A stretch of 45,787 nucleotides of DNA from an uncultured Lachnospiraceae bacterium. GTDB lineage: Bacteria; Bacillota; Clostridia; Lachnospirales; Lachnospiraceae. Shown here one piece after another: positions 28,151-37,626 of the stretch. The notes under the pieces are model-generated. The model was not told where the DNA came from, searched no databases, and was given only the letters and a program-made list of their open reading frames with translations. The DNA lies in NCBI GenBank assembly GCA_900316855.1, contig ONEK01000002.1, positions 1-45,787 of the forward strand, read 5' to 3'. The position numbers were made by a program, and so were the translations under genes. Within the stretch, counting starts at the first letter, position 1, and each line of letters starts with the position of its first letter.

Positions 28151-28880
28151 GCTTCTGACAGTTCTCCGGACTGCGGAGGACCTGGTCTATCCGCGCAGGT
28201 GTCCGGTCTGTGACAAGCCGGTCCGGCCGTTCGGCGCCCTGATCTGTCCAGAGTGTCAGGCAGGACTGCCGAAAATCCGCGGGCACAGAACCTGCAGGAA
28301 ATGCGGAAGGATTCTGCCGCCTTATGAGTACAACTACTGCGGAGACTGCAGGCGGACACGCCACCGGTTTGAACGCGGCTGTGCCGTGTTTCCCTATCGC
28401 GGCGTTTCCGGCAGCATCTACCGGTTCAAATACGAAGGCAGGGCGGAGTACGCTGCCTTTTTCGGCCGATGCATGGCGGAGCGGATCCGGGAGGAATTTC
28501 CGGCGGTTTCCTCCGGAAACTGGATTCTGGTTCCGGTGCCCTGCTCGCGTGAAAAGCTCCGCAAACGCGGATACAACCAGGCGGCGCTTCTTGCCCGGGA
28601 GGCGGCGTCGGCACTCGGACTGCCGGAACGCGAAGACGTACTGGTCCGTGTCAGGGATACGAAACCAATGCGGAATATGAGCGCTTCCGCGCGGGTCCGG
28701 AATTTGGAAAATGCTTTTATTGCCTATACAAATGATGTAAAATTACTATCGATTATGCTTGTGGATGATATCTATACCACAGGAGCTACCGTCGATGCCT
28801 GCGCCGCAGCCTTATATCAGGCCGGCGCTGCAGCCGTCTGCTTTGCGGCACTTTCCATCGGAGACAGTATGCATGATTAA
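28134..28880 (+). CDS. comF: ComF family phosphoribosyltransferase-like protein
   Basis: A 248-residue ComF-type protein. The N-terminus has a double zinc finger (CPVC at about 23, CPEC, CRKC and CGDC) and the C-terminal half is a PRTase fold with RGYNQAALLA and the PRPP-binding motif VDDIYTTGAT. ComF proteins support DNA uptake or DNA processing during competence; here the overlap with recD2 supports a DNA-metabolism role (inference). The next gene starts within its last codons. Confidence 0.92.
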   Translation: MKSWDELLTVLRTAEDLVYPRRCPVCDKPVRPFGALICPECQAGLPKIRGHRTCRKCGRILPPYEYNYCGDCRRTRHRFERGCAVFPYRGVSGSIYRFKYEGRAEYAAFFGRCMAERIREEFPAVSSGNWILVPVPCSREKLRKRGYNQAALLAREAASALGLPEREDVLVRVRDTKPMRNMSASARVRNLENAFIAYTNDVKLLSIMLVDDIYTTGATVDACAAALYQAGAAAVCFAALSIGDSMHD

Positions 28881-29271
28881 CAAACGCAATGTCCGCCTCA
28901 TGACCCGGATGGCGGTTTATGAAGAGAGGGACGGGGTCCGGGACCGCCGCATGAATGCATATTATCGTGCGGATTACTGTTCGTCCCAGTGCCTCCGCAC
29001 ATTTGTATGCAGCACGATTGCGTTTGTCCTGATCTGCATGATAGCCGGTCTGTGCAATTTTGAGAGCCTGATGCTGGATATTTACAGCATGAACGTGCAG
29101 GACTTTCTGATGCAGATGGTACTGTATTATCTTGTCTTCCTCATAATCATGGAAGCGGTCACCGTTGCAGCAGCCCTGTACCGCACGAAAAACGCCAGGT
29201 ACCGTCTGAACGGGTATTACCGCAATCTGCGGAAGCTGTATGACAGCTATAAGCGCAAAGAGGATGAGTGA
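28873..29271 (+). CDS. Small two-helix membrane protein of unknown function
   Basis: A 132-residue protein I do not recognise. The N-terminal 40 residues are charged (MINKRNVRLMTRMAVYEERDG). Two hydrophobic segments at about 41-61 and 76-103 should span the membrane, and the tail (104-132) is basic with Tyr, Arg and Lys (RYRLNGYYRNLRKLYDSYKRK). The start overlaps the comF stop by 8 bases and has GGAGA upstream. Six bases separate it from another unknown membrane protein gene that leads into cdaA. Position suggests an accessory envelope function; none can be assigned from sequence. Confidence 0.78.
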   Translation: MINKRNVRLMTRMAVYEERDGVRDRRMNAYYRADYCSSQCLRTFVCSTIAFVLICMIAGLCNFESLMLDIYSMNVQDFLMQMVLYYLVFLIIMEAVTVAAALYRTKNARYRLNGYYRNLRKLYDSYKRKEDE

Positions 29272-29277
29272 CAGCCT

Positions 29278-30369
29278 ATGTCTGATCTTTTAGCCTTCCG
29301 GGAAAGTCTGATCGGCATTTACAGACGGTACGAGAGTCTTTTTCGCTATCTCGTCCGTTTTCTGTCCATGCTGACCGCCATACTGTTCGTGGATGCTGCA
29401 ACGGGATATTCGGAATCTCTCTCCAGCCCGGTTCTTGCGCTCGCACTCTCCCTGACCGGAGCCCTGCTGCCGATGGGTCTGGATCTGGTACTCGTCATGC
29501 TGCTCGGGATCGTGCAGCTCTATTCCCTTGCTCTGGAAGCAGCTGCTGTCGGCGGGCTTCTGGTGCTGCTGATGCTGCTGCTGTACTTCCGGTTCTCCCC
29601 GGAGGACGGCATCCTCATGATGATGTATCCGGGACTGTCCACAGCCGGGATGCAGTACATCCTTCCTGTTGCAGGCGGCCTGCTGTATAATCCTGCCTCT
29701 GCCGTCACGTGCTCGCTTGCGGTGGTATATACGGGGTTCCTGAAATTCTGCCGGAATAACGCTGCTACGATCGGGGACACCTCCGAGGAGTCGGACACTC
29801 TGACGAAATTCCGCTTTGTAGTGGATGGCATTCTGCAGAACAGGGAGATGCAGGTTATGATTGCCGCGGTCATTCTGACGGTTGCGGCGGTTTATCTCAT
29901 CCGGCGGCTGCCGATCGTCCACTCATGGCTCATTGCGACAGCGGTTGGATGCGTGGTACAGCTCATGGTGATCCTGACCGGAGACATGCTGTATCAGACG
30001 GATATCAATATCGGACTGACGTTCCTCGGTGTGCTTGCGGCTGCGGCGGCAGGCGTCATTATGACGTTCCTCCTGATGAATCTCGATTACAGCCGCATTG
30101 AGAAGGCACAGTTTGAGGATAAGGACTATTACTATTATGTAAAAGCCGTCCCCAAGAATACGTATTCCAGGCCAAGGCGTACCGTCAAGCAGATTAACAC
30201 CTCCCGTCATGGCAGCTACCGTGTACCGGAGGAGGACTATCCCCCGGAAAGAGATTCCTATGCCGGCTACCGTGAGGAAAATGCCAGGGATTACCGCTAC
30301 CCGGCAGATGATGCATTTGAAGATGTGGCGCCCGGCCCGGACCGCAGTGAAGACGATTACGGGTATTGA
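29278..30369 (+). CDS. Polytopic membrane protein with acidic Tyr-rich tail, upstream of cdaA
   Basis: A 363-residue protein of unknown function. About seven hydrophobic segments occupy residues 25-270. The last 95 residues are a hydrophilic cytoplasmic-type tail beginning EDKDYYYYVKAVPK and continuing with clustered Arg, Tyr, Asp and Glu (DYPPERDSYAGYREENARD, then YRYP). It lies between the small membrane protein and cdaA with a 22-base gap to cdaA, so it probably belongs to the same transcript as the c-di-AMP genes. A structural or regulatory link to CdaA is an inference from position only. The Shine-Dalgarno sequence is weak. Confidence 0.82.
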   Translation: MSDLLAFRESLIGIYRRYESLFRYLVRFLSMLTAILFVDAATGYSESLSSPVLALALSLTGALLPMGLDLVLVMLLGIVQLYSLALEAAAVGGLLVLLMLLLYFRFSPEDGILMMMYPGLSTAGMQYILPVAGGLLYNPASAVTCSLAVVYTGFLKFCRNNAATIGDTSEESDTLTKFRFVVDGILQNREMQVMIAAVILTVAAVYLIRRLPIVHSWLIATAVGCVVQLMVILTGDMLYQTDINIGLTFLGVLAAAAAGVIMTFLLMNLDYSRIEKAQFEDKDYYYYVKAVPKNTYSRPRRTVKQINTSRHGSYRVPEEDYPPERDSYAGYREENARDYRYPADDAFEDVAPGPDRSEDDYGY

Positions 30370-30391
30370 TTTGTCCGCGTGAAGTGAGATT

Positions 30392-31270
30392 ATGCAGTTT
30401 TTTCAGTCAACCATCTCGTATTACCTCAGACAACTTCATATTCCCAGCATGCGGTGGACGGATCTGGTTGAAATCCTGCTGATCGCTTTCTTTGTATATC
30501 ACATCATACTGTGGGTCAAGAATACCAGGGCATACTCCCTGCTGAAGGGTGTCCTGGTGATTATCGCCTTCATCGTTCTCGCAGCTGTCTTCAATATGAC
30601 GACGATCCTGTGGATTGTCCAGAACGTTGCGCAGATCGCGATTATTGCCATTGTCATTATTCTGCAGCCGGAGCTTCGCAGCGCAATGGATGAACTGGGA
30701 CAGAAGAACTTTTTCCGTTCCCTGTTCCGTACGGACTGGGGAAGAGACGGGGAAGGGCGGTTTTCCGACCGGACCGTTGCAGAAGTGGTGCGTGCGTGCG
30801 CGGCGATGGCTGCCGTAAAGACAGGCGCGCTTATTGTCATGGAACAGAATACGCCGCTCAGGGAGTTTGAGCGGACGGGAATTGATATCGATGCCGTGGT
30901 TTCTTCCCAGCTTCTAATCAATATCTTTGAGAAGAACACACCTCTCCATGACGGAGCGGTCATCATCCGCGGCAACCGTGTCGTATCGGCGACCTGTTAC
31001 CTCCCCCTTTCGAATAACCGGATGGACAAGGACCTCGGAACGAGACACCGGGCAGGGGTGGGCATCTCTGAGGTGACGGATTCCCTGACCATTATTGTAT
31101 CGGAGGAGACCGGCCAGATCAGTCTCGCCTATAAGGGCAGGCTCACGCGGAATGTCACGTCAGACCAGCTGAGGGAAAACCTTGTGAAGCTGCAGGGCAA
31201 ACCGGCCGCGGGGGAGAAGCGCAGCACGCTGGCGATGCTGCTGAAAGGCAGGGACGGGAATGAAAAATAA
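30392..31270 (+). CDS. cdaA: Diadenylate cyclase CdaA
   Basis: A 292-residue membrane-bound cyclase that makes c-di-AMP from two ATP. Three N-terminal helices (about residues 25-90) are followed by the DisA_N (DAC) domain with DGA at 187-189 and GTRHR at 216-220, both required for catalysis in the family. Length is normal. Its stop overlaps the start of the YbbR/CdaR gene by 11 bases, and glmM follows, giving the conserved firmicute cdaA-cdaR-glmM unit in which CdaR and GlmM modulate cyclase activity. Confidence 0.96.
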   Translation: MQFFQSTISYYLRQLHIPSMRWTDLVEILLIAFFVYHIILWVKNTRAYSLLKGVLVIIAFIVLAAVFNMTTILWIVQNVAQIAIIAIVIILQPELRSAMDELGQKNFFRSLFRTDWGRDGEGRFSDRTVAEVVRACAAMAAVKTGALIVMEQNTPLREFERTGIDIDAVVSSQLLINIFEKNTPLHDGAVIIRGNRVVSATCYLPLSNNRMDKDLGTRHRAGVGISEVTDSLTIIVSEETGQISLAYKGRLTRNVTSDQLRENLVKLQGKPAAGEKRSTLAMLLKGRDGNEK

Positions 31271-32615
31271 AAGCAACCGGTTCCTGAAGGACCTGCCGCT
31301 AAGAGTCATATCGCTGGTCATTGCCACGGTTCTGTGGCTTCTGGTCAACAACATCAACGACCCCATCAAAACATGGAATGTGCCGAATGTGCCTGTGAAG
31401 CTGCAGCATACGAGCCTGATCACGGACAGGGGAGAGGTCTACAGTGTGCTGGACAACACGGATGTAGTGCCGACAGTCACGATCCGCGCACACCGCAGCA
31501 TCATTGACTCCCTGCAGAAAGATGATATCTACGCCGTCGCGGACGTGGAGAACCTGACGAGCCTGAACACAGTCGAAATTCAGTACTATTCCGCAAAGTA
31601 CAACAACGAAATCGAGGAGTTCGACGGCAGTATCAAGAACGTCAAGCTTTCCATTGAGAAAAAGCAGACAAAATCGTTCGCGCTCAGCTGTGTTACGAGC
31701 GGAACCGTGGCACAGGGCTATGAGCTGGGGACTGTTGTACCCGAACAGAACCAGGTGCGGGTTTCGGGACCGGAATCCGTCGTCGGCTCCATTGCCAGGG
31801 CGACCGCAACCGTGGACATCTCCGGCGCGACCGCCAGTATCAGCACCTACCAGGATATCAGGCTGCAGGACGCGGACGGCAATGACATTGACACCTCGAA
31901 CCTTACCATGAATATTACGTCCGTGAAGGTGAACGTCAACATTCTGCCGGTTAAAACGGTGCCTGTAACAGTGGAGCCGTCCGGCGATCCGGAAGAAGGG
32001 TATCTTGCGAACGGCGTCGTCACCGTGGACCCGGAGACGGTCCAGATCGAGGGTAAGAGCTCTGTGCTCGAAAAAATCGACAGCATTGTGATTCCGTCAG
32101 AGGAGGCAGACATTACAGGATTGACGAGGAGCCTTCAGGAAACGGTCAATATCCGTGATTATCTGCCGGAAGGTACGGCATTTGCGGACAGCTCCTTTGA
32201 TGGAACGGTGAATATCACTATCGGTATTGAGCAGGCCCAGGACGTAACGGTAGAAGTCAGTACGGACAGCATTTCGCTGAACAATGTGCCGGCCGGATTC
32301 CGGGCACAGATTCTGTCCGTTTCGGATGGCGGCAGAACAACCGGCAGCTCCGGGGACTCCGCGGTATTTGACCTTGTTTTCCGGGGACTTTCCGCAGACA
32401 TCGACTCGATCAAGGTCTCCGACCTTGCGCCGGCGGCTGATCTGCAGATTGCCGCGCAGAAGGGCGGCTCGGCTGCAGGGACATACACGGTTCCCGTGAC
32501 GGTGACCGTGCCTGCGAATGTGACGCTGCTTAACGAGGTGACTGCCAATGTGCGCATAACGGAGCAGAATGCGCTGTCCGGGGATACGGAAGCCGGCGGA
32601 ACAGACGAAGACTGA
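31260..32615 (+). CDS. cdaR: YbbR domain protein CdaR, regulator of CdaA
   Basis: A 451-residue protein with one N-terminal membrane helix (about 13-30, LRVISLVIATVLWLLVNN) and an extracellular part made of repeated YbbR domains, about four copies between residues 40 and 430. In Bacillus and Listeria this protein binds CdaA and alters c-di-AMP production. The overlapping start within cdaA supports coupled translation. The name is the c-di-AMP regulator, not the PucR-type CdaR transcription factor. Confidence 0.93.
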   Translation: MKNKSNRFLKDLPLRVISLVIATVLWLLVNNINDPIKTWNVPNVPVKLQHTSLITDRGEVYSVLDNTDVVPTVTIRAHRSIIDSLQKDDIYAVADVENLTSLNTVEIQYYSAKYNNEIEEFDGSIKNVKLSIEKKQTKSFALSCVTSGTVAQGYELGTVVPEQNQVRVSGPESVVGSIARATATVDISGATASISTYQDIRLQDADGNDIDTSNLTMNITSVKVNVNILPVKTVPVTVEPSGDPEEGYLANGVVTVDPETVQIEGKSSVLEKIDSIVIPSEEADITGLTRSLQETVNIRDYLPEGTAFADSSFDGTVNITIGIEQAQDVTVEVSTDSISLNNVPAGFRAQILSVSDGGRTTGSSGDSAVFDLVFRGLSADIDSIKVSDLAPAADLQIAAQKGGSAAGTYTVPVTVTVPANVTLLNEVTANVRITEQNALSGDTEAGGTDED

Positions 32616-32643
32616 ATTTAATCCTGGAGGAAAGATACGTTAC

Positions 32644-33999
32644 ATGGGAAGAATATTTGGCACAGACGGAGTAAGGGGCGTTGCGAATGAAGAGCTGACG
32701 CCGGAACTGGCAATGAAGCTCGGCGCCGCGGGTGCGTATGTTCTGGCAGGACAGGGAGATACCCGCCATCGCCCGCAGATCCTGGTCGGCTGTGATACGA
32801 GACGTTCCGGCGATATGCTTGCCGGCGCCCTGATGGCCGGTGCCTGCAGCGTCGGAGCGGATATTACCTATCTCGGTGTCCTTCCGACACCGGCCGTTGC
32901 GTTCCTTGCAAGGAACCGGCATGCTGATGCAGGCGTTGTCATTTCCGCCTCTCATAACCCCATGGAGTTCAACGGGATCAAATTCTTTGACGGAAGCGGC
33001 TTCAAGCTTCCGGACAGCACGGAGGACGCCATTCAGGCACAGATGGAAGCCGGCATGAGTGATGTCACATTTCCGACGGGGGAAGGTGTAGGCAGAATCA
33101 CTTATGAAATGGATGCGTGGAAGGAATATGCGGAGCATTCCATCCGTCTGGTTCCCGCGGATCTTACCGGTATGAAGCTCGTCGTTGACACGGCGAACGG
33201 TGCTGCTTACCTGTCCAATATTAAAGCCCTGGAGCGCCTTGGCGCGGAGGTCATTCCTCTGTCCAATCACCCGGACGGGATCAATATCAACCGGGACTGC
33301 GGGTCTACCCACCTTGCAAATCTGCAGGCGGAGGTTATAAAACACCATGCGGATGCGGGACTTGCCTTTGACGGGGATGCCGACCGTTTCCTTGCGGTGG
33401 ATGAAAACGGGGAAGTTGTGGATGGTGACAAAATCATGGCGATCGTCGGCAGCTTCATGAAGGAGCAGGGAACGCTGCGGAATAACACCATTGTGGTGAC
33501 TGTGATGTCCAACCTCGGATTTTTCAAGATGGGGGAGAAGCAGGGAATCCGGATTGAGAGGACAAAGGTCGGGGACCGCTATGTTCTTGAGCATATGAAG
33601 GAGATCGGAGCCGGCGTCGGCGGGGAACAGTCGGGGCATATCATTTTCCTGTCCGATAATACGACCGGCGACGGACTGCTGTCCTGCCTGCATCTTCTGG
33701 ATGTCATGAAACGGAGGAACCAGCCGCTGTCCGTGCTCGCCTCCATAATGCGCAAGTATCCGCAGGCACTGGTCAATGCGCACGTTGCCAACAGCAAGAA
33801 GGAACACTATACGGAATATCCGGAAATCATGGACCGCATAGCGAAGCTGGAACAGGAATTCAGCGGGAACGGACGCGTGCTGATCCGTCCCTCCGGAACG
33901 GAGCCGCTTGTGCGTGTAATGATCGAGGGAGAGGATCAGGATACGATCCAGACCAAAGCGTGTGAGCTTGCAGAGTTCATCGAACAGGTGATGAGCTGA
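32644..33999 (+). CDS. glmM: Phosphoglucosamine mutase
   Basis: A 451-residue enzyme converting glucosamine-6-phosphate to glucosamine-1-phosphate for UDP-GlcNAc and peptidoglycan synthesis. It has the phosphoserine loop ISASHNP with S103, the metal loop DGDADR at 243-248 and the phosphate-binding motif RPSGTEPLVRVMIEG near the C-terminus. The ATG at 32644 (MGRIFGTDGVRG) is preferred over an in-frame ATG at 32569 because it matches the family start and follows GGAGG. GlmM also binds CdaA in several Firmicutes and inhibits it. Confidence 0.97.
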   Translation: MGRIFGTDGVRGVANEELTPELAMKLGAAGAYVLAGQGDTRHRPQILVGCDTRRSGDMLAGALMAGACSVGADITYLGVLPTPAVAFLARNRHADAGVVISASHNPMEFNGIKFFDGSGFKLPDSTEDAIQAQMEAGMSDVTFPTGEGVGRITYEMDAWKEYAEHSIRLVPADLTGMKLVVDTANGAAYLSNIKALERLGAEVIPLSNHPDGININRDCGSTHLANLQAEVIKHHADAGLAFDGDADRFLAVDENGEVVDGDKIMAIVGSFMKEQGTLRNNTIVVTVMSNLGFFKMGEKQGIRIERTKVGDRYVLEHMKEIGAGVGGEQSGHIIFLSDNTTGDGLLSCLHLLDVMKRRNQPLSVLASIMRKYPQALVNAHVANSKKEHYTEYPEIMDRIAKLEQEFSGNGRVLIRPSGTEPLVRVMIEGEDQDTIQTKACELAEFIEQVMS

Positions 34000-34010
34000 A
34001 ACGCTGTGTT

Positions 34011-34039
34011 TTGCAACCCATCCTGCTGTCTGTTATTAT
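34011..34039 (+). promoter_or_regulatory. Promoter of HPr (and perhaps leuA)
   Basis: TTGCAA (34011-34016) and TATTAT (34034-34039) have a 17-base spacer. The predicted start near 34046 gives a leader of about 90 bases before the HPr gene. Confidence 0.6.
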
Positions 34040-34138
34040 ATTCTGATGTTCCGGCGCCGGCACTGCGGCATCCCCGGGACATGCGAATGGTGCCTTTCGA
34101 TCAGGACACAGGTGTTTTCACAGGAGTTATTTCCGGAA

Positions 34139-34402
34139 ATGGTAAGTCAGAAAGTAAAAATCCATAATCCGACCGGTCTCCATTTAAGGCCGGCCGGTAT
34201 TCTGTGCAAGGATGCCATGGAGTTCAAGTCTTCCATCACATTTACATTCAGAGACACAACCGCCAATGCCAAAAGTGTGCTTTCGGTTCTGGGGGCGTGC
34301 GTCAAGGCAGGGGATGAAATCGAACTGATCTGTGACGGAGTCGACGAGAAAGAAGCCCTTGCGGTCCTCGTGAAGGATATTGAGGATGGACTGGGCGAAT
34401 GA
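34139..34402 (+). CDS. ptsH: Phosphocarrier protein HPr
   Basis: An 87-residue HPr with the active-site His15 in GLHLRPAG and Ser46 in NAKSVLS, the residue phosphorylated by HPr kinase in Firmicutes. Both residues are present, so it can in principle act in sugar phosphotransfer and in CcpA-linked catabolite control; a Crh-type protein would lack His15. No ptsI lies next to it. The ATG at 34139 places both residues at canonical positions; AGGAG lies 12 bases upstream. leuA starts 21 bases after its stop. Confidence 0.9.
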   Translation: MVSQKVKIHNPTGLHLRPAGILCKDAMEFKSSITFTFRDTTANAKSVLSVLGACVKAGDEIELICDGVDEKEALAVLVKDIEDGLGE

Positions 34403-34423
34403 GCCGAAACAGGAGGAGCGAAA

Positions 34424-36121
34424 GTGCTGAATTATCAACGGTATACGAGAAATCCGGTTCTGCAGTATCCGGAACGCAGATGGCCAGAGAGGGAAATTGA
34501 AAAGGCACCCGTCTGGGTGAGCGTAGATCTGCGCGACGGAAATCAGGCACTGATTGATCCCATGGTCGTTTCCGAGAAGCTGGAAATGTGGGATCTTCTG
34601 ATGAAACTCGGATTCAGGCAGGTTGAGGTCGGTTTCCCCTCTGCCAGCCAGATCGAGTACGATTTCCTCCGCCGCCTGATCGACGAACACAGGATTCCGG
34701 ATGATGTTGTCGTGCAGGTACTCGCACAGTGCCGGAGGGAGCAGATTGACCGGACGTTTGAGGCCATTGCCGGATGCAGGCAGGCAATTGTCCATATTTA
34801 CAATTCCACATCCACTCTTCAGCGGGATGTGGTATTCCATATGGACAAAGAGCAGGTCAAACAGATCGCGGTTCAGGGAACGGAATGGGTTCGGGAAAAG
34901 GCAAAGGACTTCCCCGGAAAGATCATTCTGGAATATTCTCCGGAAAGCTTCACGGGGACGGAAATGGACTATGCCGTGGAGGTCTGTGACGCGGTTGTGG
35001 AGACCTGGGGACCGGACCCGGAGAATCCCGTCATCATCAACCTTCCCTCAACGGTAGAAATGAATACGCCGAATGTTTATGCGGACCAGATCGAATACTG
35101 CAGCACCCATCTGAAGCATCGTGACTGCATCATTCTGTCCATCCATCCGCACAATGACAGAGGCGAGGGTGTCGCCGCAGCGGAGCTGGCGCTTCTGGCA
35201 GGTGCGCAGCGTGTGGAGGGGACGCTCCTGGGAAACGGGGAACGGACCGGCAACGTGGATCTGCTGAATATTGCGTACAACATGTTCTCCCAGGGGATTA
35301 ACCCGGAGCTGAATATCGAGAACATCAACGAGATTATCGGGGTCTGCGAGCGGCTGACGAAGATGAAGGTGGATCCGCGCCATCCTTACGCCGGCAAGCT
35401 GGTATTTACCGCATTCTCCGGCTCCCATCAGGATGCCATCAACAAGGGTATCGCCGCAATGCGGGAGCGCGGCAGCAGAATCTGGCAGGTTCCTTATCTG
35501 CCGATCGACCCTGCGGATATCGGAAGGGAATACGAGCCGATTGTCCGTATCAATTCCCAGTCCGGCAAGGGAGGCGTCGCCTTCGTTATGGACACCTATT
35601 TCGGCTTCAAGCTGCCGAAGGCCATGCAGCGGGAATTTGCGGATGTGATTCAGGCGGAGTCCGAGAAGGAGGGTGAAGTTCCTCCGCAGAAGATCATGGA
35701 CGCGTTCCGCAGGGAATATCTGCAGCAGAATGAGCCGCTCCATTTCCGCAAGCTGCAGGTGGCTGATCTGCAGGATGCGGAAGGCACGGAATTCGATACC
35801 GGGGTTACCGTCACCTATACGGATCAGGGCGAGGAAAAGGTATTTTCCGGCGTCGGCAACGGACCGCTCGATGCAGTGAAGAGGGGCTTCCGTGAGTCCA
35901 GGGGCTATAACTTCCGCATTCTGGACTACAATGAGCACGCCCTGAAATCCGGATCGGATTCACAGGCGGCAGCCTATGTACACGTCATGGATTCGGAAAC
36001 GGGCAGGGCAACGTACGGCGTCGGCGTATCCTCAAACATTACGAGGGCTTCCGTCCGTGCCATCTTCTCCGCATTGAACCGTCTGGGTTTTGGTTCAGTG
36101 GAGAGTTTCCGGAACTTCTGA
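34424..36121 (+). CDS. leuA: 2-isopropylmalate synthase
   Basis: A 565-residue LeuA of the long (LeuA2-like) class, first enzyme of leucine synthesis (acetyl-CoA plus 2-oxoisovalerate). The catalytic TIM barrel starts with DLRDGNQAL at 35-43 and contains the metal-binding HPHNDRGEGVAAAELALLAG. The C-terminal third (about 430-565) is the leucine-binding regulatory domain. The start is GTG after GGAGG. It stands apart from other leu/ilv genes here, directly after HPr. No T-box or attenuator precedes it. Confidence 0.93.
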   Translation: MLNYQRYTRNPVLQYPERRWPEREIEKAPVWVSVDLRDGNQALIDPMVVSEKLEMWDLLMKLGFRQVEVGFPSASQIEYDFLRRLIDEHRIPDDVVVQVLAQCRREQIDRTFEAIAGCRQAIVHIYNSTSTLQRDVVFHMDKEQVKQIAVQGTEWVREKAKDFPGKIILEYSPESFTGTEMDYAVEVCDAVVETWGPDPENPVIINLPSTVEMNTPNVYADQIEYCSTHLKHRDCIILSIHPHNDRGEGVAAAELALLAGAQRVEGTLLGNGERTGNVDLLNIAYNMFSQGINPELNIENINEIIGVCERLTKMKVDPRHPYAGKLVFTAFSGSHQDAINKGIAAMRERGSRIWQVPYLPIDPADIGREYEPIVRINSQSGKGGVAFVMDTYFGFKLPKAMQREFADVIQAESEKEGEVPPQKIMDAFRREYLQQNEPLHFRKLQVADLQDAEGTEFDTGVTVTYTDQGEEKVFSGVGNGPLDAVKRGFRESRGYNFRILDYNEHALKSGSDSQAAAYVHVMDSETGRATYGVGVSSNITRASVRAIFSALNRLGFGSVESFRNF

Positions 36122-36147
36122 GCCGGCAGGACAGAAACAGGATGTAA

Positions 36148-36163
36148 GTCTGCTGACGCAGGC
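36148..36163 (+). repeat. Pre-Shine-Dalgarno hairpin, CTGCTGAC family, copy C
   Basis: GTCTGCTGACGCAGGC forms a 6-bp stem (one G-T pair) around TGAC. It is a slightly degenerate copy, 17 bases before the GGAGG of proS. Confidence 0.6.
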
Positions 36164-36189
36164 GTTGGATTATTTATTTGGAGGCAGCA

Positions 36190-37626
36190 ATGGCAGATCA
36201 GAAAAAGCTGGTGGCGGAAATCACTTCCATGGACGAGGATTTCACCCAGTGGTACACAGATGTCTGCATTAAGGCAGATCTGATTGCATATTCACATATC
36301 AAGGGATTTATGGTCATCAAGCCCTATGGCTACGCACTGTGGGAAAACATGAGGGACATCCTCGACCGCAGGTTCAAGGCGACGGGAGTTCAGAATGTCT
36401 ACATGCCGCTGCTGATCCCGGAAAGCCTGCTGCAGAAGGAAGGTGAACTGGTCAATGGCTTTGCACCGGAGGTCGCCTGGGTTACAGCGGGCGGCACCGA
36501 GCCCCTGACGGAGCGGCTTGCGGTACGCCCGACGTCCGAGACTGTATTTTCGGATTTCTACAAGGACGATGTGCATTCCTACCGCGACCTGCCGAGACTG
36601 TATAATCAGTGGTGCTCCGTTGTCCGCTGGGAGAAGGAGACAAGGCCGTTCCTCCGCTCGCGTGAGTTTCTGTGGCAGGAGGGACATACCATCCATGCCA
36701 CAAGGGAAGAGGCGGAGCAGAGGACGCAGCAGATGCTGAATGTCTATGCGGATTTCCTTGCGGAGGACATGGCGATTCCCACCATTAAGGGACAGAAGAC
36801 GGATAAGGAGAAATTCGCCGGCGCGGAGTCAACCTATACCGTTGAGGCTCTGATGCACGACGGCCGTGCACTGCAGTCAGGAACGTCCCATTTCTTCGGG
36901 CAGAAGTTCTCGAAGGCCTATGACATTACATTCACGGACAGAAACAATACCCTGCAGTATGTATGGCAGACCTCCTGGGGAGCAACCACCCGGATGATCG
37001 GCGCCATGATCATGGTTCATGGCGATAACCGCGGACTTGTGATTCCGCCGCACGTTGCACCTGTCCAGGTGGATATCATCCCCATCCAGCAGCGTAAGGA
37101 GGGAGTCCTGGAGGCGGCGCGCCATATGGCAGACGTCCTGTCGGGCTTCAGGGTTAAGGTTGACGATTCAGACAAGAGTCCGGGCTTCAAATTCGCCGAG
37201 CAGGAGATGCGGGGAATTCCGCTCCGGATCGAGATCGGACCGCGCGATATCGAAGCGGGCACCTGTGTACTCGTCCGCAGGGACACACTCGAGAAGACCG
37301 AAACCCCGATCAGCGGAATTGAAAATACAGTGGCAGAGATTCTGGACACCATGCAGAAGCAGATGCTGGAAAAGGCCCGGAACCATATGGAAGATCTTAC
37401 GTTTGAAGCGAAAACAACGGAGGATTTCTACCGGCACTTTCAGAGCGGCAGACATGGCTTCGTAAAAGCCATGTGGTGCGGGGATCCCGCCTGCGAGGAG
37501 AAAATCAAGGCAGATCTGGGAGTCACCTCCCGCTGTATTCCGTTTGAGCAGGAACAGATATCCGGCACCTGCGTCTGCTGCGGCAAGCCTGCGAAAAAGA
37601 TGGTTTACTGGGCAAATGCATATTGA
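36190..37626 (+). CDS. proS: Prolyl-tRNA synthetase, archaeal/eukaryote-like short type
   Basis: A 478-residue class II ProRS without the bacterial editing insertion. Class II motifs are visible around RPTSETVFSDFYKD, and in RWEKETRPFLRSREFLWQEGHT. The anticodon-binding domain (about 270-400) is followed by a C-terminal zinc-type domain with clustered cysteines (CGDPACEEK, then CVCCGKPAKK) and the terminal Tyr typical of the archaeal-type group. GGAGG precedes the ATG at 36190 by 5 bases. It overlaps cca by 11 bases. The 68-base leader has no T-box. Confidence 0.95.
   Translation: MADQKKLVAEITSMDEDFTQWYTDVCIKADLIAYSHIKGFMVIKPYGYALWENMRDILDRRFKATGVQNVYMPLLIPESLLQKEGELVNGFAPEVAWVTAGGTEPLTERLAVRPTSETVFSDFYKDDVHSYRDLPRLYNQWCSVVRWEKETRPFLRSREFLWQEGHTIHATREEAEQRTQQMLNVYADFLAEDMAIPTIKGQKTDKEKFAGAESTYTVEALMHDGRALQSGTSHFFGQKFSKAYDITFTDRNNTLQYVWQTSWGATTRMIGAMIMVHGDNRGLVIPPHVAPVQVDIIPIQQRKEGVLEAARHMADVLSGFRVKVDDSDKSPGFKFAEQEMRGIPLRIEIGPRDIEAGTCVLVRRDTLEKTETPISGIENTVAEILDTMQKQMLEKARNHMEDLTFEAKTTEDFYRHFQSGRHGFVKAMWCGDPACEEKIKADLGVTSRCIPFEQEQISGTCVCCGKPAKKMVYWANAY

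Noticed and set aside
28759..28872. Upstream extension of the small membrane protein within comF
   Set aside because: The extra 38 residues are the comF sequence read in another frame; ATG 28873 has a ribosome site and the usual short overlap.
36122..36189. T-box riboswitch before proS
   Set aside because: The leader is only 68 bases, without a specifier loop, T-box sequence or terminator; it contains only the short CTGCTGAC-family hairpin.
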